DNA from: JAAYDI01 sp052034005
GTDB taxonomy: Bacteria > Planctomycetota > Planctomycetia > Pirellulales > Pirellulaceae
NCBI GenBank assembly: GCA_052034005.1
Contig: JBPOJB010000073.1
Coordinates: forward strand, 1 to 38,257
Length of the DNA stretch: 38,257 nucleotides
Direction: 5' to 3'
Positions 24,395 through 33,116 of this stretch are shown here, piece after piece. Position 1 is the stretch's first letter; each line of letters opens with the position of its first letter. Position numbers and translations under genes: made by a program. Below the pieces are notes generated by a model that saw only the letters and a program-made list of their open reading frames with translations, was not told the origin of the DNA and made no database searches.

Positions 24395-26587
24395 CTATTG
24401 GAACGGGCCCAGCTTGGGCAGCTCGACAAACAGGGCGTCCATCTTCGCTTTCGGGTCGGGCGTGGCGGGCCGATCGGCGACAATCAGCAGCAGCCGGCCG
24501 TCGCCGGTCGGCGCGAGTTCGACGATTTCCCGGGCGGCGTTGGCGCCTCCGCCCACCTGGGCCGGCAGTTCCAGGGGGAGCACGGCGGCCGTCTCGGCAT
24601 CGACCACGCTCTGCAGATTGACCACCCAGCCGCTGTTCTCCGGCAGCCACACCAGCTCGCGGTCGAGAAGCTGGTGCTGTCGGGCGTAGCCCTGGTCGGC
24701 CGCCGGCAGGCCGTCGACGACCTTGATGATCTTGCCGTTGCGGGCGCTCATGTGCACCAGGCTGCGCGCCGGATTGTCGGGGCCGAAGTCCCAAAGCAGT
24801 GCCAGCTCCTGCCCATCAGGGCTCAACGCGATGGCTCCGATCGTCGAGCGCCGGTAGTCCTTGTGGAACACCTGGTTGCCCAGCAATTCACCCGTGTTGA
24901 GTCGATAGGCGCAGACTTCCACGAGACAGCGATCATCGGGCTCTCCGGCGATGACGTGCGGATGGGCCACCACCATGTGCGCCGCATCGACACTGACGGC
25001 CAGGCAGGGCGCGGCGGCCGGCCGGCCCTCGGGGAATTCGATCTCGCGCGATTCACCGGACTCGTAGTCCCAGACCCAGTAGCTCCGGTCTGCCAGAGCC
25101 ACCACGCGATGCGCAACGCAGTCGCGCACCGTGTACCGGCCGCCCCGGGCCGCCGGAAGCTCCTTGCGGTCGATCAGCTTTCCGGCCTCCGCGGACCAGA
25201 CCTCGACCGTCTGCGGTCCGCTGTCCGGCTGGCGGACCAGGATCAGATGCCGGCCGTCTCGGGATAACAGGCTCGAAGCCCCGGTAACCGGTGACGTGAT
25301 TTCGACACTGTTGCCAGGACGGTCTTTGACCAGGTCCCAGGTCGTCAGCCTCCCCGGCGCGTCCGCCGACCCGGCCTCGGCGAGCGTGGCCAGGATGCCG
25401 GTCGGTTCGCTCGGCCGGCAACAGCGATCCTGTGCCGGCGCGGTGAACGACGACCGCACGACGCCGTGAAACGAGCGGCCGGCCATCTGGGCGGCCCAGG
25501 GCATCAAGGCCATCGCGAGTTCGGGCACGAACCGCGCGGCGTACTCGACCAGATGCACGCGCTCCATCTCCTGCCGCTGCAGGCTCACCTGCAACTGCTG
25601 CCGCTGGGCGTCGGTCAGCACGGCCAACAGCTCGTCACCCAGCTTGTGGCAGGCCGCGTACCACTGCTCGAGCGAGAGGCTCTTGGTTTTCAAAGCCTCT
25701 TCGTTCTCGCGCAGGCGCGTGACCACCTCCGCGATCGTCGCCTGTTGCGCGGCGCTGAGACCTAAGTGGTCCGTGTCCGCGCCGAAAAGCCCGGACAGCA
25801 ACAGGCCGTCGTCTGAGACCAGCTCCGTCAAGCTGGCCAATCGCGATGCGGCCGTTCCCTTGTCGCCCGCGCCGGTGTGAGCTCCCTGGGTCGCGCCCGC
25901 CGTCGACCGGTCCGGTGCAGCATCGCCGCCTTCCAAGACGCCTGCCGGTGAGCCGGATCCTTCCGGACGCGTCTCCAGGCCGAGCATCGCGGTCACGGAC
26001 CAGTCGTTGTCGCGCAGGACGAGCAGCAGCGCCGACAGGCTAATCAAGGCCAGCAGCATGGTGATGCATGCCAGCATAGCCTGCGGACCTGCACGCGATC
26101 GGTGCGTGCCGCGCTGGAGCGTGTCCGTCACGGGCGTGGGCCGGGCCAACTCCGCCGGCGAGCGCGACAGGCCTGGCGGCGGCTGCGCGGACAGCGGTGG
26201 CTCAGCGACAGGCGCGGCCGACGGCGTGGGCGGCTCGGCGACAGGCGCGGCCGACGGCGTGAGCGGCTCGGCGACAGGCGCGACCGACGGCGTGGACGGC
26301 TCGGCGGCAGGCGCGACCGACGGTGTGGGCTGCTCGGCGACCGGTGCGACCGACGGCGTGGGCGGCTCGGCGGCAGGCGCGACCGACGGCGTAGGCTCGC
26401 CGGGCGACTCGCGGGCAGCGGTCGGTTCGGCGCGCGGGGGGAGCGGCGACAGGGTCGTATCTTGCGCCGGGGGTTCGGGACTGCCTACCAGGAACGTGCG
26501 GCCGCACTTGCACCGGACTCGCTTGCCCGCCCAATCCGAGGGCACCAGGCTACAGAAGCCACATCCGCAGACTACTTTGATCGACAT
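24395..26587 (-). CDS. Zinc-ribbon membrane protein with repeat linker, Spy-like helices and WD40-like domain
   Basis: A 730-residue protein of unknown function. Residues 1-30 are a Cys-rich zinc ribbon (VCGCGFC ... VRCKCG). Residues 65-130 contain six copies of an 11-residue unit (PTPSVAPVAEP and variants). One membrane helix follows at about 171-192 (LACITMLLALISLSALLLVL). The outer part starts with a helical region at about 276-345 (LSAAQQATI ... LSLEQWYAA ... LTDAQRQQL) resembling the LTXXQ motif of Spy/CpxP-type chaperones, then continues as beta-rich WD40-like repeats (LLSRDGRHLILV, VEVWSAEAG, IALSPDGQELALLWD). The layout suggests a cytoplasmic zinc domain joined to a periplasmic sensor. 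Convergent with the hydroxyproline operon, 10 nt apart. Confidence 0.75.
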   Translation of the reverse strand: MSIKVVCGCGFCSLVPSDWAGKRVRCKCGRTFLVGSPEPPAQDTTLSPLPPRAEPTAARESPGEPTPSVAPAAEPPTPSVAPVAEQPTPSVAPAAEPSTPSVAPVAEPLTPSAAPVAEPPTPSAAPVAEPPLSAQPPPGLSRSPAELARPTPVTDTLQRGTHRSRAGPQAMLACITMLLALISLSALLLVLRDNDWSVTAMLGLETRPEGSGSPAGVLEGGDAAPDRSTAGATQGAHTGAGDKGTAASRLASLTELVSDDGLLLSGLFGADTDHLGLSAAQQATIAEVVTRLRENEEALKTKSLSLEQWYAACHKLGDELLAVLTDAQRQQLQVSLQRQEMERVHLVEYAARFVPELAMALMPWAAQMAGRSFHGVVRSSFTAPAQDRCCRPSEPTGILATLAEAGSADAPGRLTTWDLVKDRPGNSVEITSPVTGASSLLSRDGRHLILVRQPDSGPQTVEVWSAEAGKLIDRKELPAARGGRYTVRDCVAHRVVALADRSYWVWDYESGESREIEFPEGRPAAAPCLAVSVDAAHMVVAHPHVIAGEPDDRCLVEVCAYRLNTGELLGNQVFHKDYRRSTIGAIALSPDGQELALLWDFGPDNPARSLVHMSARNGKIIKVVDGLPAADQGYARQHQLLDRELVWLPENSGWVVNLQSVVDAETAAVLPLELPAQVGGGANAAREIVELAPTGDGRLLLIVADRPATPDPKAKMDALFVELPKLGPFQ
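26198..26395 (-). repeat. Six tandem 33-bp units encoding PTPSxAPxAEP
   Basis: Inside the zinc-ribbon protein gene, the minus strand encodes six consecutive 11-residue units: PTPSVAPAAEP, PTPSVAPVAEQ, PTPSVAPAAEP, STPSVAPVAEP, LTPSAAPVAEP and PTPSAAPVAEP. They link the zinc ribbon to the membrane helix and are likely an extended Pro/Ala spacer whose length can vary by slippage. Confidence 0.9.
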
Positions 26588-26625
26588 GCGTGCCCGCTCT
26601 TCCTCCCGACCCTTGACGCTCTGCC

Positions 26626-26631
26626 ATTGTA
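26626..26631 (-). promoter_or_regulatory. Extended -10 promoter element of the zinc-ribbon protein gene
   Basis: TGGTACAAT on the minus strand is an extended -10 (TGn + TACAAT), 38 nt before ATG 26587. The -35 region is poor, as allowed for extended -10 promoters. Confidence 0.45.
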
Positions 26632-26859
26632 CCACGTGCGGGCGCTTGTTGGCAGGTCGCGCGTTGGGAACCGTGCTGCGTGCTGAGCGGGGAAACGCTG
26701 GAGCGGCTCTGAATCGCTGGCAGGTGAAGACCGGTCCGACGGCTGGACCTTGCCGGGGCAGTTGTGCGAGAATTGACTTGGTTTTTTGGGATGGCGGGTG
26801 AGCGCGGAACTCCCGCGCATCCCACTGACGGCACCTCTGAGAACCGGAGCGAAGCGATC

Positions 26860-27789
26860 ATGAATGAGTTTGTGCGCAATGGTCGATGGTTGATCGTGCT
26901 CGCCGTGGCGGGCTGTTGGATCGTCCTGTCATCCCCGGGCACACGCGCGGCGCGGGCGGCGGACGATATCGTAGCGCCCGGCGCGACCGTCGTCCAACTG
27001 GCAGACGGTTTCAAGTTCACCGAAGGCCCGGCGTGCGACCCGGACGGCAATGTCCTGTTCACGGACCAGCCCACTGATCGCATTCTCAAGTGGTCGGTCG
27101 ACCAGAAGCTGTCCACGTTCATGCATCCCTGCGGCCGGTCCAACGGGTTGTGTTTTGACCAGGAGGGGAATCTGTGGGCGTGTGCGGACGCGAAAAACGA
27201 ACTGTGGTGCATCCGCCCGGACGGCACGGTCGAGGTGGTGTTGAAAGGCTACGACGGCAAGCTGTTCAACGGGCCGAACGATCTGTGGTTCCGGCCGGAC
27301 GGCGGCCTGTATTTCAGCGACCCGTACTACCACCGCGACTACTGGCAGCGCGGCCCGAAGGAGCAGGCGGAGGGGGTTTTCTACCTGTCTCCCGACCGCA
27401 AGCGGCTGGTGCGCGTCATCGACGATTTGCAGCAAGCCAACGGGGTGATTGGCACGCCGGACGGCAAGACGCTGTACGTCGCCGATATCGCGGCCGGCAA
27501 GACATTCGCGTACGACATCCAGGCGGACGGGTCGCTCAAGAACAAGCGCCTGTTCTGCGACCTGGGCTCGGACGGCATGACGATCGACCATGAAGGCAAC
27601 GTGTATCTGACCGGGCGTGGTGTCACGGTCTTCAATGCGAAAGGCGAGAAGATCAAGTCGATTGCGATCGATGCCGGCTGGACCTCCAACGTCTGTTTCG
27701 GCGGACCGGACCGCTGTACGCTGTTCATCACCGCGCAAGACCGGCTGTTCGCCCTGCGGATGCGTGTCCACGGCGTGGGGAGCCAGTGA
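26860..27789 (+). CDS. Exported SMP-30/gluconolactonase-type protein
   Basis: A 309-residue beta-propeller hydrolase. From ATG 26860 it starts with a signal peptide (RNGRWLIVLAVAGCWIVLSS ... TRAARAA). Family motifs include the metal-ligand Glu in FTEGPACDPDG, GRSNGLCFDQEGNLWACAD, the Asn/Asp site FNGPNDLWFRPDGGLYFSDPYY (quoted in part) and QANGVIGTPDGKTLYVAD. Members hydrolyse sugar lactones. The export signal points to periplasmic action, perhaps on aldonolactones from plant sugars, but the substrate is inferred. Divergent from the zinc-ribbon gene; a voltage-sensor protein follows after 40 nt. Confidence 0.88.
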   Translation: MNEFVRNGRWLIVLAVAGCWIVLSSPGTRAARAADDIVAPGATVVQLADGFKFTEGPACDPDGNVLFTDQPTDRILKWSVDQKLSTFMHPCGRSNGLCFDQEGNLWACADAKNELWCIRPDGTVEVVLKGYDGKLFNGPNDLWFRPDGGLYFSDPYYHRDYWQRGPKEQAEGVFYLSPDRKRLVRVIDDLQQANGVIGTPDGKTLYVADIAAGKTFAYDIQADGSLKNKRLFCDLGSDGMTIDHEGNVYLTGRGVTVFNAKGEKIKSIAIDAGWTSNVCFGGPDRCTLFITAQDRLFALRMRVHGVGSQ

Positions 27790-27829
27790 TGATGCCTCGG
27801 CGCCGAGGTCTGAGCGGCAGGAGCCCTCG

Positions 27830-28873
27830 ATGATGGCGACATGCAAACCACTGCGGCAGCGTCTGGCTGAGGGCCTGGCGATGCCGATGTTCGGCGTGTC
27901 GCTGTTGTATCTGGCCTTGCTCGCTGCGGTGGTCGTCTTGTGGGTGGACGTGCCGATGATGTTTGAGCGCGGCCCGGACGAGTCGGCTGCCGCCGCGGCC
28001 GCCGCCACGCCGGTCCTCGTTCCCGCGGAGGCGTACGCGGACGGCGAGCAGGCGCTGCGGGCCGGCTATCATTGCGTGAAGTGCCTGGAAGCGCTCTGGC
28101 TGGTGGTCGTGCTCGAGTTCGTTGTCCGCGTCCTCGTGCGGGACCGGGGCCGGCCGTGCTGGCACACGCATCGTGCCGGGCTGGTCCCATGCCTCTGCCC
28201 GCCGCTGCGCCTGTGTGCCCGCATTCCCGACATGGACGGCAAGATCTGGCTGCCGTGGCTGCGGTGGCGGAAACCGAACATGTCGCTGCGCAACCGGCTG
28301 GAGCGCCTGTTCAGCGTTCCGATGATCTTCATCGCGCTGGCCATCCTGCCGGTGCTCCTGATCGAGTTCGGCATGCGGCAGCAGGTGATGACCCATCGGT
28401 GGCTGCGGGTCGTCCTGCATGCGAGCCTGGGCGTCATCTGGTTCGCGTTCGCGACCGAGTTCATCGTGATGTTCTCCGTGTCCGACAAGAAGCTCAAGTA
28501 CTGCAGGAAGCACTGGCTGGACATCGCCATCATCCTCCTGCCGTTCATCTCGTTCCTGCGGTCGCTGCGGATCGTGCGCGCCACGCGTGTTGCGCGACTG
28601 GCGCGTGTGGAACAGCTGGCTCGCATGGGACGTCTCTACCGGCTGCGCGGCCTGGCCATGCGGGCGCTGCGCGCCACGCTGCTGCTCAACCTGCTCAACC
28701 GGCTGTTCCGCGTCCCGCCGGACAAGCAACTGCGCAGGCTGCGCGAGGAATTACGTGAGCGGGAAGCTGATATCCGGTTGATCCGGCATCAGATCGCGGA
28801 GCTCGAACGGACCATCGCGGCACAGCAGGCGGCGGAGCAGGGAAACGGACCGGCGGCCCCTTGGCCCGGATGA
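27830..28873 (+). CDS. Voltage-sensor-domain-only membrane protein with C-terminal coiled coil
   Basis: A 347-residue protein. Two N-terminal membrane helices (about 19-42 and 84-103) precede a four-helix voltage-sensor-like unit: S1 about 162-182 with acidic Glu179; S2 about 191-215 with Phe207-X-X-Glu210; S3 about 229-242 with Asp231; S4 from 243 with Arg at 244, 247, 250, 253, 256 and 259, Gln262, then Arg265, 268 and 271. S1-S3 acids plus the Phe-X-X-Glu motif are the charge-transfer centre of voltage sensors in Kv and Hv1 proteins. No S5, pore loop or S6 follows; after a short amphipathic helix comes a charged coiled coil (about 297-338, LRRLREELREREADIRLI). Two ATG codons (27830, 27833) follow CAGGAG. 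A proton channel or a voltage-controlled regulator is conceivable. Confidence 0.75.
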   Translation: MMATCKPLRQRLAEGLAMPMFGVSLLYLALLAAVVVLWVDVPMMFERGPDESAAAAAAATPVLVPAEAYADGEQALRAGYHCVKCLEALWLVVVLEFVVRVLVRDRGRPCWHTHRAGLVPCLCPPLRLCARIPDMDGKIWLPWLRWRKPNMSLRNRLERLFSVPMIFIALAILPVLLIEFGMRQQVMTHRWLRVVLHASLGVIWFAFATEFIVMFSVSDKKLKYCRKHWLDIAIILLPFISFLRSLRIVRATRVARLARVEQLARMGRLYRLRGLAMRALRATLLLNLLNRLFRVPPDKQLRRLREELREREADIRLIRHQIAELERTIAAQQAAEQGNGPAAPWPG

Positions 28874-29083
28874 TGGCACAGGAGGTCTCCTGACGCCGCC
28901 GCGCCCCTCGATCCCCACGAAGGCCCACTCCATCAGCCCGCCGCGGCCGCACGATCCCGCCCTGCGCGATTTCGACATATTTTTGTGCGAGATTGGCTCG
29001 CCCGGTAGTGGCGTTCGGGTAGACTTACGGGCATGATAGTTGTCTTGGTAACGGCCTTTCCGCAACTCGATGGGTGATCAGCC

Positions 29084-30781
29084 ATGGCCAAGAGCGCAGA
29101 GAGACGGTTTGCAGTAGGTGTCGACTACGGGACGAACAGTGTCCGGGCGCTGGTGGTGGACCTGCGCGACGGCAGCGAAGTGGCGACGCACGTGTACGAT
29201 TATCCGAGCGGCGAGGCGGGCATTTTGCTCGACGCGCACGACCCGAACCTGGCGCGTCAGAACCCGGCCGACTACATCGAGGGCTTCTATGCCTCGGTGG
29301 GGGGCGCGATCCGAGCCGCCCGGAAGCATCGCGGTTTCGCGCCGGAGAAGGTCGTGGGCCTGGGCGTCGACACGACCGGTTCCACGCCGATCCCGGTGGA
29401 CCGTCGGGGTCGGCCGTTGGCGCTGCAGGGCGAGTTCCGCAAGAACCTGGCGGCGCAAGCCTGGCTGTGGAAGGATCACACGGGCCATGCCGAGGCGGAG
29501 GAGATCACCCAGCGCGCGGCGCGCCACCGGGACGGGTACCTGACGAAGTGCGGCGGGTCGTACAGCAGCGAGTGGTACTGGTCCAAGCTCCTGCACTGTC
29601 GGCGTGTCGCGCCGGAGGTGTTCGCAGCCGCCTACGCGTGGGTGGAGTGCGCCGATTTCATTCCCGGCTTCATCACCGGGAACCTGGATCCCGACACCAT
29701 GCCGCGGTGCATCTGCGCGGCGGGCCACAAGGCGATGTACCATGAGCAGTGGGGCGGCCTGCCCAGCCGCGCGTTCCTCAAGTCGCTCGATCCGGAGCTG
29801 GCCGCCGTGCGCGACCACTTCGCGACGCCGGCCGTCCCGGCCGACCGGATCGCCGGGTACCTGACCGCCGAGGTGGGGCAGCGCGTCGGCCTGCCGGCGG
29901 GCATCCCGGTGGCCGCCGGCGCCTTCGACGCGCACATGGGCGCGGTCGGGGCCGGCATCAAGCCGGGCACGCTGGTGAAGATCATCGGCACCAGCACGTG
30001 TGACATGATGGTGTCACCTCTGAGCACGCCGCTGCCCGACATCCCCGGCCTCTGCGGGATCGTCCCCGGCTCGATCATCCCCGGCATGTACGGGCTGGAA
30101 GCCGGCCAGTCGGCCGTGGGCGACATCTTCAACTGGTTCGTCAAGCACCTGGCCCCGGCGGAGTTCACCGCCCGGGGCGACGCGCACGCGAACCTGACGA
30201 AAGCCGCCGCCAGGCTCCGCCCGGGCGAAAGCGGCCTGCTGGCGCTGGACTGGAACAACGGCAACCGCACCGTCCTGGTGGACGCGCGGCTCACCGGCCT
30301 GCTGGTCGGCCAGACGCTGCATACTTCCGCGCCGGACATCTACCGGGCGCTGGTCGAGGCCACCGCGTTCGGCGGGCTGACGATCATCAACCGGTTCGAG
30401 GAATACGGCGTGCGGGTCAAGGAGGTCGTCAACTGCGGCGGCATCGCGGAGAAGAACCCGTTCATCATGCAGATCTACGCCGACGTGACCGGCCGGCCGA
30501 TGAAGATCAGCCGCTCCGCCCAGACCTGCGCGCTCGGCGCGGCCATCTTCGGCGCGGTCGTCGGCGGAGCCTACGCGAGCGTGGAGCAGGCCCAGCGGAA
30601 GATGACCGGCACGAAGCCGACCTACTACCGTCCCAACAAGGCGGCCCACGCGGTCTATTCGCAGCTGTACAGCCTCTACCGCGCGCTCCACGATGCGTTC
30701 GGGACCAGCACGTATGCGGGGCGCTTGAACCAGGTGATGAAGGACTTGATCACGATTCGGCAGCGTGTGCGTCAGAGCTGA
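29084..30781 (+). CDS. araB: L-ribulokinase
   Basis: A 565-residue FGGY-family kinase that phosphorylates L-ribulose at C5. The ATP-site start FAVGVDYGTNSVRALVVD and GVDTTGSTPIPVD match ribulokinases closely, as do LWKDHTGHAEAEEIT and CGGSYSSEWYWSKLL; a C-terminal nucleotide motif VNCGGIAEKNPFIMQIYAD is present (quoted in part). Length equals the family. It is the first gene of the arabinose operon, 210 nt after the voltage-sensor gene. GGGTGA precedes the ATG. Confidence 0.96.
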   Translation: MAKSAERRFAVGVDYGTNSVRALVVDLRDGSEVATHVYDYPSGEAGILLDAHDPNLARQNPADYIEGFYASVGGAIRAARKHRGFAPEKVVGLGVDTTGSTPIPVDRRGRPLALQGEFRKNLAAQAWLWKDHTGHAEAEEITQRAARHRDGYLTKCGGSYSSEWYWSKLLHCRRVAPEVFAAAYAWVECADFIPGFITGNLDPDTMPRCICAAGHKAMYHEQWGGLPSRAFLKSLDPELAAVRDHFATPAVPADRIAGYLTAEVGQRVGLPAGIPVAAGAFDAHMGAVGAGIKPGTLVKIIGTSTCDMMVSPLSTPLPDIPGLCGIVPGSIIPGMYGLEAGQSAVGDIFNWFVKHLAPAEFTARGDAHANLTKAAARLRPGESGLLALDWNNGNRTVLVDARLTGLLVGQTLHTSAPDIYRALVEATAFGGLTIINRFEEYGVRVKEVVNCGGIAEKNPFIMQIYADVTGRPMKISRSAQTCALGAAIFGAVVGGAYASVEQAQRKMTGTKPTYYRPNKAAHAVYSQLYSLYRALHDAFGTSTYAGRLNQVMKDLITIRQRVRQS

Positions 30782-30848
30782 TACCAGGCCGGGTAGCTCG
30801 AGCCGAACGCTCGGGGCCCCCGAGCCGCCCTAGGCGAGCCGTGAAGCG

Positions 30849-31562
30849 ATGTTGAGGCAACTGAAAAACGCCGTCTGCGAGGCGAACCTCCAGCTTGTCG
30901 AGCACGGGCTGGTCACGTTGACATGGGGCAACGTCAGCGGGCTGAGCAACGACGGCCGGTACGTGGTCATCAAGCCGAGCGGCGTGTCCTACACGTCGAT
31001 GCGGCCCGAGCAGATGGTCGTCGTCGATCTGGACGGCCATGTCGTGGACGGCGATCTGCGCCCCTCGTCCGACACGCCGACGCACCTGTGGCTCTACCGC
31101 CACTTCCAGGGCATCGGCGGGGTGACGCACACGCACAGCCCGAAAGCCACCGCGTTCGCCCAGGCCCGGCAGGAGATCCCGTGCCTGGGTACCACCCACG
31201 CCGACCATTTCTACGGCCCGATCCCCGTCACCCGCCCGCTCACGCCGGACGAGGTGGAAGCGGCCTACGAGGACAACACCGGCCGGGTGATCGTCCAACG
31301 GTTCGCCGACCTGGACCCGCTGGCCATGCCCGCCGTGTTGGTGGCGGGCCACGCGCCGTTCGTATGGGGGCGCGACGCGGCCGACTCGGTCCGGAACGCC
31401 GTCGCCTTGGAAGCCGTCGCGGCCATGGCAAAAGCCACGCTGACGCTCCGCCGCGACGTCGCACCGCTCGAACCCTACCTGCTGGATAAACATCACCACC
31501 GCAAACACGGCGCCCACGCCTACTACGGCCAGGCACCCCGATCCCCAGACGCTGCACACTGA
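30849..31562 (+). CDS. araD: L-ribulose-5-phosphate 4-epimerase
   Basis: A 237-residue class-II aldolase-fold enzyme converting L-ribulose 5-phosphate to D-xylulose 5-phosphate. NLQLVEHGLVTLTWGNVSG near the start, the zinc-binding THTHSPKATAFAQ (His95, His97 by position) and the later VAGHAPFVWG histidine are all present, as are GTTHADHFYGPIP residues. Lies 67 nt after araB and 32 nt before araA. Confidence 0.96.
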   Translation: MLRQLKNAVCEANLQLVEHGLVTLTWGNVSGLSNDGRYVVIKPSGVSYTSMRPEQMVVVDLDGHVVDGDLRPSSDTPTHLWLYRHFQGIGGVTHTHSPKATAFAQARQEIPCLGTTHADHFYGPIPVTRPLTPDEVEAAYEDNTGRVIVQRFADLDPLAMPAVLVAGHAPFVWGRDAADSVRNAVALEAVAAMAKATLTLRRDVAPLEPYLLDKHHHRKHGAHAYYGQAPRSPDAAH

Positions 31563-31594
31563 ACACTGAACACTCGTCAACGGAGCCGCTCACC

Positions 31595-33100
31595 GTGATC
31601 GACTACAAGAAACTGGAAGTCTGGTTCCTGACCGGCAGCCAGCACCTGTACGGGCCCAACGTGCTCAAGCAAGTGGAAAACAATTCGAAGAAGATCGTCC
31701 GGGGCCTGCAGGAGGCCGGCCTGCCCGTCAAGTTGGTCTTCAAGCCGGTGCTCACCACGCCAGAGTCGATCTCCGACATCTGTCTCGAGGCGAACAGCGC
31801 TCCGCACTGTATCGGACTCGTGGCGTGGATGCACACGTTTTCGCCGGCCAAGATGTGGATCGCCGGCTTGTCGGCGCTCCGCAAGCCGCTGGCGCACCTG
31901 CACACGCAGTTCAACCGCGATATCCCCTGGTCGTCGATCGACATGGACTTCATGAACCTGAACCAGTCGGCGCACGGGGACCGGGAGTTCGGGTTCATCT
32001 GCAGCCGGTTGCGGCTGAACCGGAAGGTGATTGTGGGGCACTGGCAGGACCCGGCCGTACCAGCGCGGCTGGAGGTGTGGATGCGTGCGGCGGCCGCCTG
32101 GCACGACGCGCACACGGCGAAGATCGCCCGGATCGGGGACAACATGCGGGACGTGGCGGTGACGGAGGGCGACAAGGTCGAAGCCCAGGCGCGGTTGGGC
32201 TACAGCGTCAACGGCTACGGGATCGGCGACCTGATGCCGTACGTCGAAGCCGTGACGGATCGCCAGCTCAAGCGTTTGTGTGCGGATTACGACGCGCGCT
32301 ACCGGATGGCGCCCGCCCTGCGCCCCAAGGGCGACCAGCGTGCGGCGTTGGTGGAGGCCGCGCGCATTGAGGCGGGGCTCCGCGCGTTCCTGGACGCGGG
32401 CGGTTTCGTCGGCTTCACCGACACGTTCGAGGACCTGGGCGGGCTGCGGCAGTTGCCGGGTCTGGCAGTTCAGCGCTTGATGGCCGACGGGTACGGCTAT
32501 GGCGCGGAAGGCGACTGGAAGCACGCGGCGCTGGTCCGGGCGATGAAGGTCATGTCCCACGGCCTGGAGGGCGGCGTGAGCTTCATGGAGGACTACACCT
32601 ACCACTTGCAGCCGGACAACAACCAGGTGCTGGGCGCGCACATGCTGGAGGTCTGCCCGTCGATTGCCGTGGGCCAGCCGAGCTGCGAAATCCATCCGCT
32701 GGGGATCGGCGGCCGGGAGGATCCCGTGCGGCTGGTCTTCGACGCGCGGCCGGGCCCGGCGGTCAACGCCTCGCTGGTCGACCTGGGCAGCCGGTTCCGG
32801 CTGGTCGTGAACCAGGTGGACGTGATTCCGCCCGACGAGCCGCTGCCCAGGCTGCCGGTTGCCCGGGCCTTGTGGGTGCCGCAGCCGGACCTGCCGACGG
32901 CGGCCACCGCCTGGATCCTGGCGGGCGGTGCGCATCACACGAGTTTCGCGCAGGCGGTGACAGCCGAGCACCTGGAGGACTACGCGGAGATGGCGGATAT
33001 CGAGTGGGTGGTGATCGGCGACGAGACGCGGCTCTCGGAGTTCAAGAAGGAATTGCGGTGGAACGAGGTCTACTACTATCTGCAGCGCGGCATGCGTTGA
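31595..33100 (+). CDS. araA: L-arabinose isomerase
   Basis: A 501-residue isomerase converting L-arabinose to L-ribulose, the first cytoplasmic step of this pathway. LEVWFLTGSQHLYG at the start and MEDYTYHL...NQVLGAHMLEVCPSI near residue 330 are diagnostic. The GTG start follows CGGAG by about 9 nt. It completes the AraA-AraB-AraD route to xylulose 5-phosphate with the two preceding genes. Confidence 0.97.
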   Translation: MIDYKKLEVWFLTGSQHLYGPNVLKQVENNSKKIVRGLQEAGLPVKLVFKPVLTTPESISDICLEANSAPHCIGLVAWMHTFSPAKMWIAGLSALRKPLAHLHTQFNRDIPWSSIDMDFMNLNQSAHGDREFGFICSRLRLNRKVIVGHWQDPAVPARLEVWMRAAAAWHDAHTAKIARIGDNMRDVAVTEGDKVEAQARLGYSVNGYGIGDLMPYVEAVTDRQLKRLCADYDARYRMAPALRPKGDQRAALVEAARIEAGLRAFLDAGGFVGFTDTFEDLGGLRQLPGLAVQRLMADGYGYGAEGDWKHAALVRAMKVMSHGLEGGVSFMEDYTYHLQPDNNQVLGAHMLEVCPSIAVGQPSCEIHPLGIGGREDPVRLVFDARPGPAVNASLVDLGSRFRLVVNQVDVIPPDEPLPRLPVARALWVPQPDLPTAATAWILAGGAHHTSFAQAVTAEHLEDYAEMADIEWVVIGDETRLSEFKKELRWNEVYYYLQRGMR

Positions 33101-33116
33101 GCGAAAGGCGAGGAAG

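Noticed and set aside
27830..28873. Ordinary potassium or cyclic-nucleotide-gated channel
   Set aside because: No selectivity-filter motif (such as TVGYG) or S5-S6 pair is present after S4; the chain passes into a short amphipathic helix and a coiled coil.
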